Shown one piece after another: positions 49,638-61,913 of a DNA stretch of 64,000 bases; the stretch's first letter is position 1; the number at the start of each line of letters is the position of its first letter. The DNA is from Oscillospiraceae bacterium. Lineage in GTDB: Bacteria > Bacillota > Clostridia > Oscillospirales > Ruminococcaceae. A program made the position numbers and the translations under genes. The stretch is from positions 47,919 to 111,918 of the forward strand of contig JAQVCU010000001.1 in the NCBI GenBank assembly GCA_028689635.1, given 5' to 3'. The notes beneath the pieces are model-generated. The model had not been told where the DNA came from. It saw nothing but the letters and a program-made list of their open reading frames with translations, and searched no databases.

Positions 49638-50323
49638 TATTTGTTGCCTCCTTCCTTACGAGGTTGTTTTTTCGCATCAGCGAGAACATCGCCGGTGTAG
49701 ATCCAAACCTTGACGCCGATTTTGCCGTAGGTGGTGTTCGCTTCGGCAAAGCCGTAGTCGATGTCGGCTCTCAGGGTCTGCAGCGGGATAGTGCCCTCGT
49801 GGTAATGCTCGTTGCGGGCGATCTCGGCGCCGCCCAGACGTCCGGAGACGTTGGTCTTAATGCCTTTGGCGCCCATCTTCATCGCTTTGCTGATGGCCTG
49901 TTTCATGGCACGGCGGTAGGATACGCGGCGCTCCAGCTGAGAGGCAATGCTCTCGGCAACCAGCTGTGCGTTCTTATCGACGTTCTTGACCTCGACAATG
50001 TTGATGAATACGGATGTTTTCTGCTCTTTGCCTTTGTTGATCAGCTCTTCGCACTGAGCGCGGAGTTTCTCAATATCGGCGCCGCCCTTTCCGATAACCA
50101 TGCCAGGACGGGCGCAGTGAATGTGGATCTTGACTTTGGTCGCGTCGCGCTCGATTTCGATGCGCGGGATACCGGCTGCATACAAGGTCTTTTTAAGGAA
50201 CTTGCGGATCTTAAAATCCTCAACGAGAATATCGCCGAAAGCCGCATCCTTAGCAAACCAGCGGGAATCCCAATCTTTGATGACGCCCACACGCAGACCG
50301 TGGGGATTTACTTTCTGTCCCAT
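49637..50323 (-). CDS. rpsC: 30S ribosomal protein S3
   Basis: [24 protein letters not shown]. Confidence 0.98.
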   Translation of the reverse strand: MGQKVNPHGLRVGVIKDWDSRWFAKDAAFGDILVEDFKIRKFLKKTLYAAGIPRIEIERDATKVKIHIHCARPGMVIGKGGADIEKLRAQCEELINKGKEQKTSVFINIVEVKNVDKNAQLVAESIASQLERRVSYRRAMKQAISKAMKMGAKGIKTNVSGRLGGAEIARNEHYHEGTIPLQTLRADIDYGFAEANTTYGKIGVKVWIYTGDVLADAKKQPRKEGGNK

Positions 50324-50344
50324 AGTTTACCTCCTTCTTCCAGC

Positions 50345-50680
50345 TTATTCCTTTTCCTTCAGGACCATGGTGACGTGAGAAGTTCTCTTGAGCACGCGGA
50401 AGGCGCGGCCCTGTGCACGCGGTCTGATTCTCTTGAGGATCGGACCCGGGCACACGAAGCACTCTGCAACATAGAGGTTGTTCTTATCCATGTTGTGGTT
50501 GTTTTCCGCGTTGGCTGCGGCCGATTTCAGGAGTTTCTCCAGCGGCTCACAGGCAGCCTTGGGGGTGTGCTTTAAAATTGCCATTGCTATGTCAACCGGC
50601 TTGTTCCGAATCAGATCAAGCACGATCTGCACTTTACGTGGCGCAATACGGGCGTATTTGAGGTAAGCCCTTGCTTCCAT
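50345..50680 (-). CDS. rplV: 50S ribosomal protein L22
   Basis: [25 protein letters not shown]. Confidence 0.98.
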   Translation of the reverse strand: MEARAYLKYARIAPRKVQIVLDLIRNKPVDIAMAILKHTPKAACEPLEKLLKSAAANAENNHNMDKNNLYVAECFVCPGPILKRIRPRAQGRAFRVLKRTSHVTMVLKEKE

Positions 50681-50700
50681 GTGTAATCCTCCTTTCGGCC

Positions 50701-50982
50701 TTACTTTCCGTTGTTCGATTTCTTGGAACCGGCGTGGCCTTTAAACGTTCTGGTGGGAGCAAACTCACCGAGTTTGTGACCAACCATGTCTTCCGTTACA
50801 TAAACCGGAACGTGTTTGCGTCCGTCATGTACGGCAAATGTGTGTCCAACGAAATCCGGGAATATGGTGGATGAACGGCTCCATGTCTTGAGAACTCTCT
50901 TCTCACCGGCCTTGTTCATCTCCTCAACGCGTTTGAGAAGGACTGGCTGAACGAAAGGTCCCTTCTTGACACTTCTACCCAT
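50701..50982 (-). CDS. rpsS: 30S ribosomal protein S19
   Basis: [23 protein letters not shown]. Confidence 0.98.
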   Translation of the reverse strand: MGRSVKKGPFVQPVLLKRVEEMNKAGEKRVLKTWSRSSTIFPDFVGHTFAVHDGRKHVPVYVTEDMVGHKLGEFAPTRTFKGHAGSKKSNNGK

Positions 50983-51009
50983 GATTCATTTGCCTCCTTT
51001 CAAGCCGCT

Positions 51010-51843
51010 TTACTTCGCGTTGCGGCGTTTGACGATGAACTTATCGGAACGGTTTTTGGTGGAGCGGGTCTTGTAACCCAGAGCAGGCTTGCCCCAGGGA
51101 GTTACAGGGCCGGGACGTCCGACAGGGGCCTTGCCCTCACCACCGCCGTGGGGATGGTCGCAGGGGTTCATGACGGAACCGCGGACGGTAGGTCTCCAAC
51201 CCATGTGGCGCTTGCGGCCCGCTTTGCCGTAGGAGACGTTCTCGTGGTCGATGTTGCCGACCTGGCCGACCGTCGCCATGCAGTTGGCGGAAACGTTGCG
51301 CAGCTCACCGGAGGGAAGACGGATCAGGGCGTAGACGCCCTCTTTTGCCATCAGCTGAGCCTGAATGCCGGCGGCACGGGCAAGCTGGGCGCCCTTGCCG
51401 GGGTAAAGCTCAACGTTGTGGATAAAGGTACCGACGGGAATGCTCTGCAGGGGCAGCGCGTTGCCGGGGATGATATCGGCATTGGCGCCGGAAACGACCG
51501 TGTCGCCGACCTTCAGGCCGAAGGGGGCTACAATGTAGCGTTTCTCACCGTCCTCGTACTGGACCAGGGCGATGTGGGCGGAGCGGTTGGGGTCGTACTC
51601 CAGAGTCAGGACTTTGGCGGGAACGTCAAATTTCTCTCTCTTGAAGTCGATCAGACGGTATTTTCTTCTGTTGGCGCCACCGCGGTGGCGAACAGTGATT
51701 CTACCGAGGTTGTTTCGGCCGGATTTTACCTTCAGGGTATCCAGAAGGGATTTTTCCGGAGCAACCTTAGACAACCCGGAATAGTCTGTCACCGTCATCT
51801 GACGGCGGGCAGGCGTTGTAGGGCTATAGCTTTTGATTGCCAT
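51010..51843 (-). CDS. rplB: 50S ribosomal protein L2
   Basis: [26 protein letters not shown]. Confidence 0.98.
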   Translation of the reverse strand: MAIKSYSPTTPARRQMTVTDYSGLSKVAPEKSLLDTLKVKSGRNNLGRITVRHRGGANRRKYRLIDFKREKFDVPAKVLTLEYDPNRSAHIALVQYEDGEKRYIVAPFGLKVGDTVVSGANADIIPGNALPLQSIPVGTFIHNVELYPGKGAQLARAAGIQAQLMAKEGVYALIRLPSGELRNVSANCMATVGQVGNIDHENVSYGKAGRKRHMGWRPTVRGSVMNPCDHPHGGGEGKAPVGRPGPVTPWGKPALGYKTRSTKNRSDKFIVKRRNAK

Positions 51844-51920
51844 TCGGTTTCACTCTCCTCATAAAAGCTTTGCGGGATTTATGAGCTATCCCATACTTTG
51901 CGGCTCGGTTGACGCCGCGA

Positions 51921-52214
51921 TTACGTCATACTCTCAAAGAACTCAATGCCTTTGGAGTCGGCTTCCAGTGTTACAATCGCCTTTTTCCAGTCGGGTTTGT
52001 AACCTGCGTGCATTCCCTGTCTTCTGAAACGGCCGGGAACGTTCATCGTATTGACCTTCGCCACTTTTACGTCGAAGAGTTTCTCAACAGCACGGGCGAT
52101 TTCAATCTTGTTGGCATCGGAAGCAACTTTGAAGGTGTACTTCTTGTTGGCGATGCCGGCCATGGAGGCCTCGGTGATGATGGGGCGAATCACGATCTCA
52201 TGAGCGTTCGTCAT
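51921..52214 (-). CDS. rplW: 50S ribosomal protein L23
   Basis: IVIRPIITEASMAGIANKKYTFKVASDANK. Confidence 0.97.
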   Translation of the reverse strand: MTNAHEIVIRPIITEASMAGIANKKYTFKVASDANKIEIARAVEKLFDVKVAKVNTMNVPGRFRRQGMHAGYKPDWKKAIVTLEADSKGIEFFESMT

Positions 52215-52837
52215 TACGCGTACACCTCCTCGAGTTTCGCAACGGCATCTTTTACGATAATGAACTTATCGCAGTTGAGGATGTCGTAAACATTGATGGT
52301 GTTGACCAGAGCGGTTTTTACGCCGGGGATGTTGGCAGCGCTCTTGATGAGCTTGCTGTCGATTTCCGGCATTACGATCATGGCCTTCTTTTCAGCGCCC
52401 AGAGCTTTGAGCATGCTGACGATCGTCTTCGTCTTGTATTCAGCCAGTTCTACTTTATCGAGAACGATGAAGTCCTGGTCCGATACTTTGGAAGACAATG
52501 CGGATTTTATGGCCAGCCTCTTGACCTTTTTGTTCAGCGTGTAGCTGTAGTCGCGGGGCTTGGGGCCCAGGGCGATACCGCCGTGTCTCCACTGGGGAGC
52601 GCGGGTGGAACCCTGTCTGGCATGGCCAGTCCCCTTCTGTCTCCAGGGCTTACGGCCACCGCCGGAAACCTCGGTTCTGGTCAGGGTGGACTGATTGCCC
52701 TGCCGCTGGTTGGCCAGGTAATTGACGACCGCCGCGTGCATGACAGCTTTGTTCGGTTCAACTCCGAAAACGGCGTCAGAAAGGGTGATCTCGCCAACAT
52801 TTTTACCGGTCATATCAAATACATTCACGTTTGGCAT
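52214..52837 (-). CDS. rplD: 50S ribosomal protein L4
   Basis: [29 protein letters not shown]. Confidence 0.98.
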   Translation of the reverse strand: MPNVNVFDMTGKNVGEITLSDAVFGVEPNKAVMHAAVVNYLANQRQGNQSTLTRTEVSGGGRKPWRQKGTGHARQGSTRAPQWRHGGIALGPKPRDYSYTLNKKVKRLAIKSALSSKVSDQDFIVLDKVELAEYKTKTIVSMLKALGAEKKAMIVMPEIDSKLIKSAANIPGVKTALVNTINVYDILNCDKFIIVKDAVAKLEEVYA

Positions 52838-52854
52838 TGTGCTTCCTCCTTCCC

Positions 52855-53490
52855 TTAAGCCTTTTTAACGCTGTCGGTGACGTAGACGATTCCGCCCTTG
52901 GGGCCGGGAACCGCACCTTTCAGCGCGATGAGGTTATTCTCTGCATCCACTTTGACGACGCACAGGTTCTGGATGGTGACTCTCTCAACGCCCATATGGC
53001 CGGGGAGTCTCTTGCCTTTCATGACCCTGGAAGGATCGGAGCAGGCGCCCATGGATCCGGCATGTCTGTGGACAGGGCCGGTACCGTGAGTCTCTTTCAG
53101 TCTGTGCTGGCCGTAACGTTTGATGACGCCGGCGTAACCGTGGCCTTTGCTGGTTCCGCAAACGTCTACTTTGTCGCCGTCCTCAAAGGCGTCCGCCTTG
53201 ATGATGTCGCCGACGTTCAGCACCGAGCAGTCGTCAAGTCTGAATTCTCTCAGTACCTTTTTGCAGGCTACGTCCGCTTTGGCGAAGTGGCCTTTCATGG
53301 GTTTGTTGACATGTTTGTCGCTGACAGCGCCGAAGCCGATCTGAACGGATTCGTAGCCGTCGTTGTCAGAAGTTTTCTTCTGGACCACGACGCAGGGGCC
53401 CGCTTCGATGACGGTGACGGGAACAACGTTGCCCTTGGCGTCAAAAATTTGGGTCATGCCAACTTTTTTGCCTACGATACATTTTTGCAT
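52855..53490 (-). CDS. rplC: 50S ribosomal protein L3
   Basis: [35 protein letters not shown]. Confidence 0.98.
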   Translation of the reverse strand: MQKCIVGKKVGMTQIFDAKGNVVPVTVIEAGPCVVVQKKTSDNDGYESVQIGFGAVSDKHVNKPMKGHFAKADVACKKVLREFRLDDCSVLNVGDIIKADAFEDGDKVDVCGTSKGHGYAGVIKRYGQHRLKETHGTGPVHRHAGSMGACSDPSRVMKGKRLPGHMGVERVTIQNLCVVKVDAENNLIALKGAVPGPKGGIVYVTDSVKKA

Positions 53491-53571
53491 GGTTTCTTTC
53501 CTCCTTTGGTTATTGGTTGACGGTTTTCCGCCAACTTGACCTGGCTGGCCGGAGATTGTGAAATCCGCCGA

Positions 53572-53889
53572 TTAAAGCTTGATCTCGATCTCTACGCCGG
53601 CCGGGAGCTCAAGACCCTGAAGCGCTTCCACGGTTTTGTTGGAAGGTCTCAGAATGTCGATGAGTCTTTTGTGGGTTCTCATCTCAAACTGCTCGCGGCT
53701 GTCCTTGTATTTGTGGACCGCGCGCAGGATGGTGACGATCTCTTTATCGGTGGGCAGCGGGATGGGACCGGACACACGGGCGCCTGTGCGCTTCGCAGTT
53801 TCAACGATCTTCTCCGCTGATGCATCCACCAACTGGTGATCATAACCTTTGAGTCTGATTCTGATTTTTTCCTTGACTGCCACTACCAT
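53572..53889 (-). CDS. rpsJ: 30S ribosomal protein S10
   Basis: [42 protein letters not shown]. Confidence 0.98.
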   Translation of the reverse strand: MVVAVKEKIRIRLKGYDHQLVDASAEKIVETAKRTGARVSGPIPLPTDKEIVTILRAVHKYKDSREQFEMRTHKRLIDILRPSNKTVEALQGLELPAGVEIEIKL

Positions 53890-53892
53890 CGC

Positions 53893-54180
53893 CTCCTATA
53901 AAGTTTTGCTTTTTGGGACGACGACCAAAAAGTTGAACACCGTGCCGGGTGTTTCGTGTTCAGGCATTTAAAAACCGGAGAACCACGCATTGCGCAGTTC
54001 ACCCGGGACTTGACGATTAAACGCCTAAAATACGACGGCCCGAGACACGAAGGTGTCTCACCACGGCTGTCAACAGTATTTTTTGTCGCCCGGTTTAAAA
54101 TCGGACATACTCGGCGGAAATTACCCGTGAAACCACGGCAACCTCCCGCTTCATCGCATATCTTGTGCAGTCACGCTTGA
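53893..54180 (-). ncRNA. structured 5' leader of the S10 operon
   Basis: ~290 nt between promoter-like TTGCAA-N17-TATTAT and rpsJ; hairpins GAGACAC-cttc-GTGTCTC (54042-54059) and CTTTTTGG-N8-CCAAAAAG (53909-53932). Confidence 0.5.
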
Positions 54181-54354
54181 TTATAATATCACAGAGCCCG
54201 CATGATTGCAAGCTTTTTCGGCGTTTTTGAGAAATTTTTTTGAGCTTCCACTTTCCCGGGTGCTTCTTTGTGCGCTTTGGCTCTTTTGCGGGAATTTTAG
54301 ATCTACTTTTGTGCAGAATGCTGGCTTTTTCGGTGGGCGGCGAAAATCGATCCA

Positions 54355-54390
54355 AAAAAACATCCGGGCCCTCGTGGGGCCCGGATGCCA
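54355..54390 (-). terminator. terminator of proS
   Basis: Reverse strand ATCCGGGCCCCACGAGGGCCCGGATGTTTTTTT. Confidence 0.85.
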
Positions 54391-54415
54391 CAGCGGCCAT
54401 TGCGGCCGGCCATTT

Positions 54416-55852
54416 TTAATATGCTTTGCCCCAGTACACCATCGCCTTGGCGGGTTTGCCGCAGCAGACGCAAACGTCGGAGATCTTTTCCTGCTGGAAG
54501 GGCATGCAGCGGGAAGTGACGCCGGCCTTTTCCTTGAGGGCCTCCTCGCAGGCCAGGTCTCCGCACCACATGGCCTTGATAAAGCCGCTCTGCTCACCGG
54601 CCACCTTGACCATCTCCTCCATATTGGAGGCGGAGAAGGTTCGGTTCTCGCGGTTTTGCAGCGCTTTGGCGTACAGGCCGTCGTGAACGCCCTGCAGCAG
54701 CTCGGGGATCTTCTGCTCCAGCTCGTCCAGGGAGACCACCGTCTTTTCCCTGTTATCGCGGCGCACCAGGACGCACTGGTTGTTTTCGATGTCGCGGGGG
54801 CCGATCTCCAGGCGCAGGGGAACGCCCTTCATCTCATACTCGGCATATTTCCAGCCGGGGGAGTTGTCGGAATCGTCCAGCTTGACGCGGCAGATCTTTT
54901 TGAGGCGGGCGCACAGCTCGGAGGCCTTTTCCAAAACGCCTTCTTTATGCTGGGCCACGGGGATGACCACCACCTGGATGGGGGCTACGGCGGGGGGCAG
55001 CACCAGGCCGTTGTCGTCGCCGTGGGTCATGATAATGGCGCCGATGATGCGGGTGGACATACCCCAGGAGGTCTGGTGCGGGTACTCCAGCCGGTTGCCG
55101 CGGCCGGTGAACTGGATGTCGAAGGCACGGGCGAAACCGTCCCCAAAATAATGGGAAGTCCCGGACTGAAGGGCCTTGCCGTCGTGCATCATGGCCTCGA
55201 TGGTATAGGTGGCCTCGGCGCCGGCAAATTTCTCCTTGTCGGTCTTCTGGCCTTTGATGACCGGGATAGCCAGGGACTGCTCGCAGAAATCGGCATAGAC
55301 GTTCAGCATCTGCTCCGTCTCATGGATGGCCTCCTCGGCGGTCTCGTGCATGGTGTGGCCTTCCTGCCAGAAGAACTCCATGGTGCGCAGGAAGGGGCGG
55401 GTCGTCTTTTCCCAGCGGACGACGGAGCACCACTGGTTGTAGAGCTTTGGCAGGTCGCGATAGGATTTGATGATGTGGGAATAATGTTCGCAGAACAGCG
55501 TCTCAGAGGTGGGGCGGATGCACAGGCGCTCCTGAAGCTTTTCGTTGCCGCCGTGGGTCACCCAGGCCACTTCCGGCGCAAAGCCTTCCACGTGGTCCTT
55601 CTCCCTCTGCAGCAGGCTCTCCGGGATCAGCATGGGCATGGCCACGTTCTCGTGGCCCAACTCTTTAAAGCGGGTATCCAGGATCCTCTGAATATTCTCC
55701 CAGATGGCAAAACCATAGGGGCGGATGATCATGCAGCCGCGCACGCTGGAATAATCCGCCAGCTCCGCTTTTTTTACTACGTCGGTGTACCATTTGGCAA
55801 AGTCCTCGTCCATGGAGGTGATCGCTTCTACCATTTTTTTGTTGTCAGCCAT
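54416..55852 (-). CDS. proS: prolyl-tRNA synthetase (archaeal/eukaryote-like short form)
   Basis: 478 aa without inserted editing domain; [39 protein letters not shown]. Confidence 0.95.
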   Translation of the reverse strand: MADNKKMVEAITSMDEDFAKWYTDVVKKAELADYSSVRGCMIIRPYGFAIWENIQRILDTRFKELGHENVAMPMLIPESLLQREKDHVEGFAPEVAWVTHGGNEKLQERLCIRPTSETLFCEHYSHIIKSYRDLPKLYNQWCSVVRWEKTTRPFLRTMEFFWQEGHTMHETAEEAIHETEQMLNVYADFCEQSLAIPVIKGQKTDKEKFAGAEATYTIEAMMHDGKALQSGTSHYFGDGFARAFDIQFTGRGNRLEYPHQTSWGMSTRIIGAIIMTHGDDNGLVLPPAVAPIQVVVIPVAQHKEGVLEKASELCARLKKICRVKLDDSDNSPGWKYAEYEMKGVPLRLEIGPRDIENNQCVLVRRDNREKTVVSLDELEQKIPELLQGVHDGLYAKALQNRENRTFSASNMEEMVKVAGEQSGFIKAMWCGDLACEEALKEKAGVTSRCMPFQQEKISDVCVCCGKPAKAMVYWGKAY

Positions 55853-55912
55853 ATCGTTTCAAGCTCCCATCTTTTCCAGCGCTTGCCGGGCTCCCGGCCA
55901 AACGCGCGCCCT

Positions 55913-56074
55913 TTATTCCTGATCGTCTATCTCGACTTTCGGCTTCTTCCCGGCGGTGAGCCTGGTCAGCGCCGTTACGATAAGAAAGATCACAAAGATC
56001 ACTACAAAGATCCCCAGCATTCCCTGTCCCATGAGTTTCAGGGTCTGCATCAGCAGGTTCATATCGACTGTCAT
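55913..56074 (-). CDS. OadG-like small membrane subunit (53 aa)
   Basis: MTVDMNLLMQTLKLMGQGMLGIFVVIFVIFLIVTALTRLTAGKKPKVEIDDQE*; directly upstream of oadB. Confidence 0.8.
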   Translation of the reverse strand: MTVDMNLLMQTLKLMGQGMLGIFVVIFVIFLIVTALTRLTAGKKPKVEIDDQE

Positions 56075-56089
56075 CGTATTGTTCCTCCC

Positions 56090-57238
56090 TTAACCCAGCA
56101 TTGTGGGGACAAGACCCAGAATGATGCCGCCTGCGATGACCGACGCGATCTGCCCGGAGACGTTGGCGCCTACGGCATGCATCAGCAGATGGTTCTGGTT
56201 GTCCTCTTTCAGGGCCATTTTCTGCACCACGCGGGCGGACATGGGGAACGCTGAGATCCCCGCCGCGCCGATCATGGGATTGATCTTGTTTTTCAGGAAC
56301 AGGTTGAGCACCTTGGCAAACAGGCAGCCGCCGATGGTATCAAAGACAAAAGCCACCAGGCCCAGGCACATGATCAGGAGGGTCTCTTTTTTCACGAACA
56401 TATCCGCCTTCATGCTGAAGGAGATGGTGATGCCCAGCAGCAGGGTGATGATGTTGGCAAATTCCTTCTGGGCGGTCTCGGAGAGGCGCTCTAAGCAGCC
56501 GCATTCCCGGATCAGGTTCCCGAACATCAGGCAGCCCACCAGGGAAACGGAAGCGGGGGCTACCAGGCCGGCCACGATGGACACCAGGATGGGGAAGAGG
56601 ATGCGGGTGGTCTTGGAGACGCTGGCCGCGTTATAGGGCATGCGGATCTGCCGCTCCTTTTTGGTGGTGACCAGCCGGATGGCAAAGGGCTGGATAATGG
56701 GCACCAGCGCCATATAAGAGTAAGCCGCCACGGCGATGGGGCCGATGTAATTGCTTTTGAGCACCTGGGAAACCAGGATCGAAGTGGGGCCGTCCGCCGC
56801 GCCGATGATACCGATGGAGGCCGCGTCCTTCAGGGGGAAGCCGAGAAGGGCCGCCATAACGATGGCAAAAAAGATGCCGAACTGGGCCGCCGCGCCAAAG
56901 AAGAACATTTTGGGGTTGGAGAGCAGCGGGCCAAAATCGATCATGGCGCCGATGCCGATAAACAGCAGCAGCGGGAAGGCCTCGGAAATCTCGATCCCCA
57001 CTTCAAAAAGCCACTGGATAATGCCCACGGCGGGGGTATCCAGGCCGCTGACCGCCTGGGTAAGCACGCCGGAGTTGGGCAGGTTGACCAGGATGGCGCC
57101 AAAGCCCATGGGCAGCAGCAGGGCGGGTTCAAAATCTTTTTTAATGGCAAGATAGATCAGCAGGCCGCCCACGGCCCACATGACCAGCAGGCGCGGGTCT
57201 GCGATCAGCCCCCGGATGCCGTCCAATAGAAAATCCAT
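56090..57238 (-). CDS. oadB: sodium ion-translocating decarboxylase subunit beta
   Basis: MDFLLDGIRGLIADPRLLVMWAVGGLLIYLAIKKDFEPALLLPMGFGAILVNLP..., GAADGPTSI. Confidence 0.95.
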   Translation of the reverse strand: MDFLLDGIRGLIADPRLLVMWAVGGLLIYLAIKKDFEPALLLPMGFGAILVNLPNSGVLTQAVSGLDTPAVGIIQWLFEVGIEISEAFPLLLFIGIGAMIDFGPLLSNPKMFFFGAAAQFGIFFAIVMAALLGFPLKDAASIGIIGAADGPTSILVSQVLKSNYIGPIAVAAYSYMALVPIIQPFAIRLVTTKKERQIRMPYNAASVSKTTRILFPILVSIVAGLVAPASVSLVGCLMFGNLIRECGCLERLSETAQKEFANIITLLLGITISFSMKADMFVKKETLLIMCLGLVAFVFDTIGGCLFAKVLNLFLKNKINPMIGAAGISAFPMSARVVQKMALKEDNQNHLLMHAVGANVSGQIASVIAGGIILGLVPTMLG

Positions 57239-57565
57239 GTTGCACTCCATTCTGCCGCTTTGCGCGGCGCTGTTTTTCTGTCTCCCAATGGCTCCCCCTT
57301 GTGCGGGAAGCCTATCTGAAACTCTATTATACCCGCACGGGGGTTGTTTTTCAAGAAAAACGCGCCGGGCGGCCAAAAAAGCCGCCCGAAACGGCATTTT
57401 GCACAAAGCGGCGGCCCAGCGTCCCCGTCCCGCGGCGGGTTTTCCGCCCTTTCCCCGCCGGGACGGGCGCCTTTTCTGTGGAAAAGCGCCAAAAACGCGC
57501 CGGGACCTCCCTCCCAAAACCCGGCCGCGCCCTGCCGGTATGCCGCCCGGGAACCGGGATAAAAC

Positions 57566-57600
57566 AAAAAAAAGCCGCCGCAACGTTGTGCGGCGGCGTA
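57566..57600 (-). terminator. terminator after acpP
   Basis: Reverse strand GCCGCCGCACAACGTTGCGGCGGCTTTTTTTT. Confidence 0.85.
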
Positions 57601-57611
57601 CGGGTATGCTT

Positions 57612-57839
57612 TTATACGTTGCCTTCGATATATCTGACGATATCGCCGACAGTTTTGATGTTCTCGGTCTCTTCGTCCGGGATCTCCGTGTCGAATTCCT
57701 CTTCCAGGCTCATGACCAGGTCCACAATATCCAGAGAATCGGCGCCCAGATCATCGGCAATGGTAGCCTCCATGGTGACTTCGTCCTCTTCAACATCCAG
57801 CTGATCGCAAATAATTTTTCTTACTTTTTCGAATACCAT
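57612..57839 (-). CDS. acpP: acyl carrier protein
   Basis: [21 protein letters not shown]. Confidence 0.97.
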   Translation of the reverse strand: MVFEKVRKIICDQLDVEEDEVTMEATIADDLGADSLDIVDLVMSLEEEFDTEIPDEETENIKTVGDIVRYIEGNV

Positions 57840-57886
57840 CGAAAAGATCCTCCTCGTTATTTGTTGTTATATGGGCATTCACCCGA

Positions 57887-58702
57887 TCAATCGGGCTGGC
57901 TGGCGGTAAACTCGCCAATCTTTCTGAACCTATCATATCTGCTTTCCAACAATTTTTCAATAGGCAATTCTGTGAATTTGAAAATTGTGTTTTTCAGATA
58001 TTCCCGAAGGGTGGCGGCCATGCTTTCCGGATCCCGGTGGGCGCCGCCCTGGGGCTCGGGGATCATGTCCTCCGCCACGCCAAACCCGATCAGATCCTCC
58101 GCCGTAATGCGCATGATATTAGCGGCCTCTTCCTCCCGGGACGCGTCCTTCCAGAGGATGCTGGCAAAGCCGCGGGGGGAGATCACGGAATAAAGGGCGT
58201 TTTCCAGCATGGCCACCCGATCCGCCACGCCCAGGGCCAAAGCGCCTCCGCTGCCGCCCTCCCCCAGGACGATGGACAAAACGGGAGTGCGAAGCTCCAT
58301 CATCTCAAAGAGGTTGCGGGCGATGGCCTCGCCCTGGCCGCGCTCCTCCGCCTCTACCCCGCAGAAAGCGCCGGGGGTATCGATAAAGCACACCACCGGG
58401 CGGTGAAATTTTTCGGCCTGTTTCATCAGGCGCAGCGCCTTGCGATAGCCCTCCGGGTGCGGCATGGCAAAGTTGCTCTTTTTGTTTTCCTCCAGGGTAC
58501 GGCCTTTCACCTGGGCGATCACGGTGACCGGCCTTCCCTCCAGGGTGGCGACGCCGCCCAGGATCGCCCCGTCGTCGCCGTAAAGGCGGTCGCCGTGCAT
58601 CTCCCAGAACTCATCGAACACCAGAGGAATATAATCGCGGATGGTAGGACGGTCCTTCTCCCGCACCAGCAGCATCCGCTCCCAGGCAGTTTTCTTATTC
58701 AC
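57887..58702 (-). CDS. accA: acetyl-CoA carboxylase carboxyltransferase subunit alpha
   Basis: [25 protein letters not shown]. Confidence 0.96.
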   Translation of the reverse strand: MNKKTAWERMLLVREKDRPTIRDYIPLVFDEFWEMHGDRLYGDDGAILGGVATLEGRPVTVIAQVKGRTLEENKKSNFAMPHPEGYRKALRLMKQAEKFHRPVVCFIDTPGAFCGVEAEERGQGEAIARNLFEMMELRTPVLSIVLGEGGSGGALALGVADRVAMLENALYSVISPRGFASILWKDASREEEAANIMRITAEDLIGFGVAEDMIPEPQGGAHRDPESMAATLREYLKNTIFKFTELPIEKLLESRYDRFRKIGEFTASQPD

Positions 58703-59570
58703 AGGCTCCGCCCTCCCCTCTATGGACAGCCAGCAGGCGGCTAAGGGTCTCTTTCATCTCCCGCCGGGTGACGATCATATCCACAAAGCCGTGCTCCTCT
58801 AAAAATTCCGCCGACTGGAAGCTCTCCGGCAGGCGCTGCCGGATGGTGCCCTCGATGACCCGGCGCCCGGCAAAGCCCACCAGCACCTTGGGCTCGGCAA
58901 TGATGATGTCGCCCAGGGAAGCGAAGCTGGCGGTGACCCCGCCGGTGGTGGGATCCGTAAGGACGGTGATATACAAAAGCCCCCTGCGGGAATGCCTCGC
59001 CACGGCGCCGGAAGTCTTGGCCATCTGCATCAGGGAAACGATCCCCTCCTGCATCCGGGCGCCGCCGGAGGCCGTAAAGGCCACCACCGGCAAACCTTCG
59101 TCCGCCGCCTTTTCAAAGGCGCGGGTGATCTTTTCCCCCACCACGGAACCCATGGAGGCCATCATAAAATGGCTGTCCATAACAACGATGACGGCGGCTT
59201 CGCCGCCGATGCGGCAGCGTCCGGTGATCACCGCCTCCCGCAGGCCGGTAGCGGCCTGCAGCTGGGCGACCTTCTCTCCGTAGCCCGGGAAATCGATGGG
59301 GTTGCAGCTCTCCAGGCCCTCGTCGAATTCCTCAAAGCTGCCCTCGTCCACCGTTTCCTCCAGCCGCTGGGCCGCCGTCAGCCGGGCGTGATAGCCGCAG
59401 GCGGGGCAGACCCTGCCCGCGGCGGTAAACTCTTCGCTGGAGAGTACCGCCTGGCAGCGCGGGCATTTAAACAGCAGATCCTTGGGGATGGAGAGCGGCA
59501 CGCTCTCCGCCGCCTTGGCCAAAGGGCTGGGAGCCCTGATTTTCACTTTTTGCAGCAGATCCTGAAGCAA
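58695..59570 (-). CDS. accD: acetyl-CoA carboxylase carboxyltransferase subunit beta
   Basis: [13 protein letters not shown]...CPACGYH zinc ribbon; TTG start 59570 after GGAGGAGGG. Confidence 0.94.
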   Translation of the reverse strand: MLQDLLQKVKIRAPSPLAKAAESVPLSIPKDLLFKCPRCQAVLSSEEFTAAGRVCPACGYHARLTAAQRLEETVDEGSFEEFDEGLESCNPIDFPGYGEKVAQLQAATGLREAVITGRCRIGGEAAVIVVMDSHFMMASMGSVVGEKITRAFEKAADEGLPVVAFTASGGARMQEGIVSLMQMAKTSGAVARHSRRGLLYITVLTDPTTGGVTASFASLGDIIIAEPKVLVGFAGRRVIEGTIRQRLPESFQSAEFLEEHGFVDMIVTRREMKETLSRLLAVHRGEGGACE

Positions 59571-59603
59571 ATGGATCCCTCCTCCCATCCGCAAAAGCGG
59601 ATC

Positions 59604-60962
<1,359 letters not shown>

Positions 60963-60983
60963 AGAAAAACTCCTTTCCCGGGG

Positions 60984-61409
60984 TCATCCCAGCGCGAAGG
61001 TGATCTCGGCCACGACGGCCTTCTGGCCGTTTACCGTGGCCACCGCCTTGCCTACGCCTACGGGGCCGCGCTGGCGGATGATCTCCACCTCCAGCTGAAC
61101 CGTATCCCCGGGGCGGATCTGTTTTTTAAAACGGGCTTTGTCGATCCCGGCGAACAGAGGGGTCTTCCCTTTGTTCTCCTCCAGGGAGAGGATGCACACC
61201 GCTCCGGCCTGGGCCAGCATCTCGATGGTCAGCACGCCGGGCTGCACCGGGAAATCCGGGTAGTGGCCTTTAAACCAGAATTCGTCCGGCTTTAAATATT
61301 TCTGCGCCACGATGCGCCGGCCGGGCTCCATCTCCAGCACGCCGTCGATGAGCAGGAACGGGTCCCGGTGGGGAATGATCTCTTTGATCTGTTCCAGATC
61401 CATCAGCAT
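60984..61409 (-). CDS. fabZ: 3-hydroxyacyl-ACP dehydratase
   Basis: IIPHRDPFLLIDGVLEMEPGRRIVA...GHYPDFPVQPGVLTIEMLAQAG. Confidence 0.96.
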   Translation of the reverse strand: MLMDLEQIKEIIPHRDPFLLIDGVLEMEPGRRIVAQKYLKPDEFWFKGHYPDFPVQPGVLTIEMLAQAGAVCILSLEENKGKTPLFAGIDKARFKKQIRPGDTVQLEVEIIRQRGPVGVGKAVATVNGQKAVVAEITFALG

Positions 61410-61427
61410 TGTCGTTTCCTCCTGTCT

Positions 61428-61877
61428 TTACGCCATGCGCAGCACGGGCTGTCCAAATTCTACGGGGGAGCCGTTCTCCACCAGCACCTCGGCCACCTGG
61501 CCGTCCTTTTCCGCCAACACCTCGTTCATTAGCTTCATGGATTCGATGATGAACAGCACGTCGCCCTTCTTCACCTGCTTGCCCACAGGGGCCAGGGGGG
61601 GCTTATCCGGGGCGGCGGAGCTGTAGAACGTCCCCACGATGGGCGCGGTGACCACATTGGCCTGAGGCGCCGCAGGAGCAGCGGGGGCCGGGGCGGCGGG
61701 CGCAGAAGCGGGGGCCGACGGCTCGCTGAACACCGGCATGCTCAAAACCGGCTGCATTGCGGCGGCTTCCCGCCCTTTGATCTTGATCTTATAATTCTGC
61801 TCCTCGATCTCCAGCAGGGAAAGCCCCGCCTGGGAGACCTTGTCGATGAGCTGTTCAATTTCGGAAACCGAAAACAT
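61428..61877 (-). CDS. accB: biotin carboxyl carrier protein of acetyl-CoA carboxylase
   Basis: Ala/Pro linker, FIIESMKLMNEV biotinylation motif. Confidence 0.96.
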   Translation of the reverse strand: MFSVSEIEQLIDKVSQAGLSLLEIEEQNYKIKIKGREAAAMQPVLSMPVFSEPSAPASAPAAPAPAAPAAPQANVVTAPIVGTFYSSAAPDKPPLAPVGKQVKKGDVLFIIESMKLMNEVLAEKDGQVAEVLVENGSPVEFGQPVLRMA

Positions 61878-61913
61878 GATACCCCTCCAGTTCAATAAAA
61901 ATCATGGCTGGCG

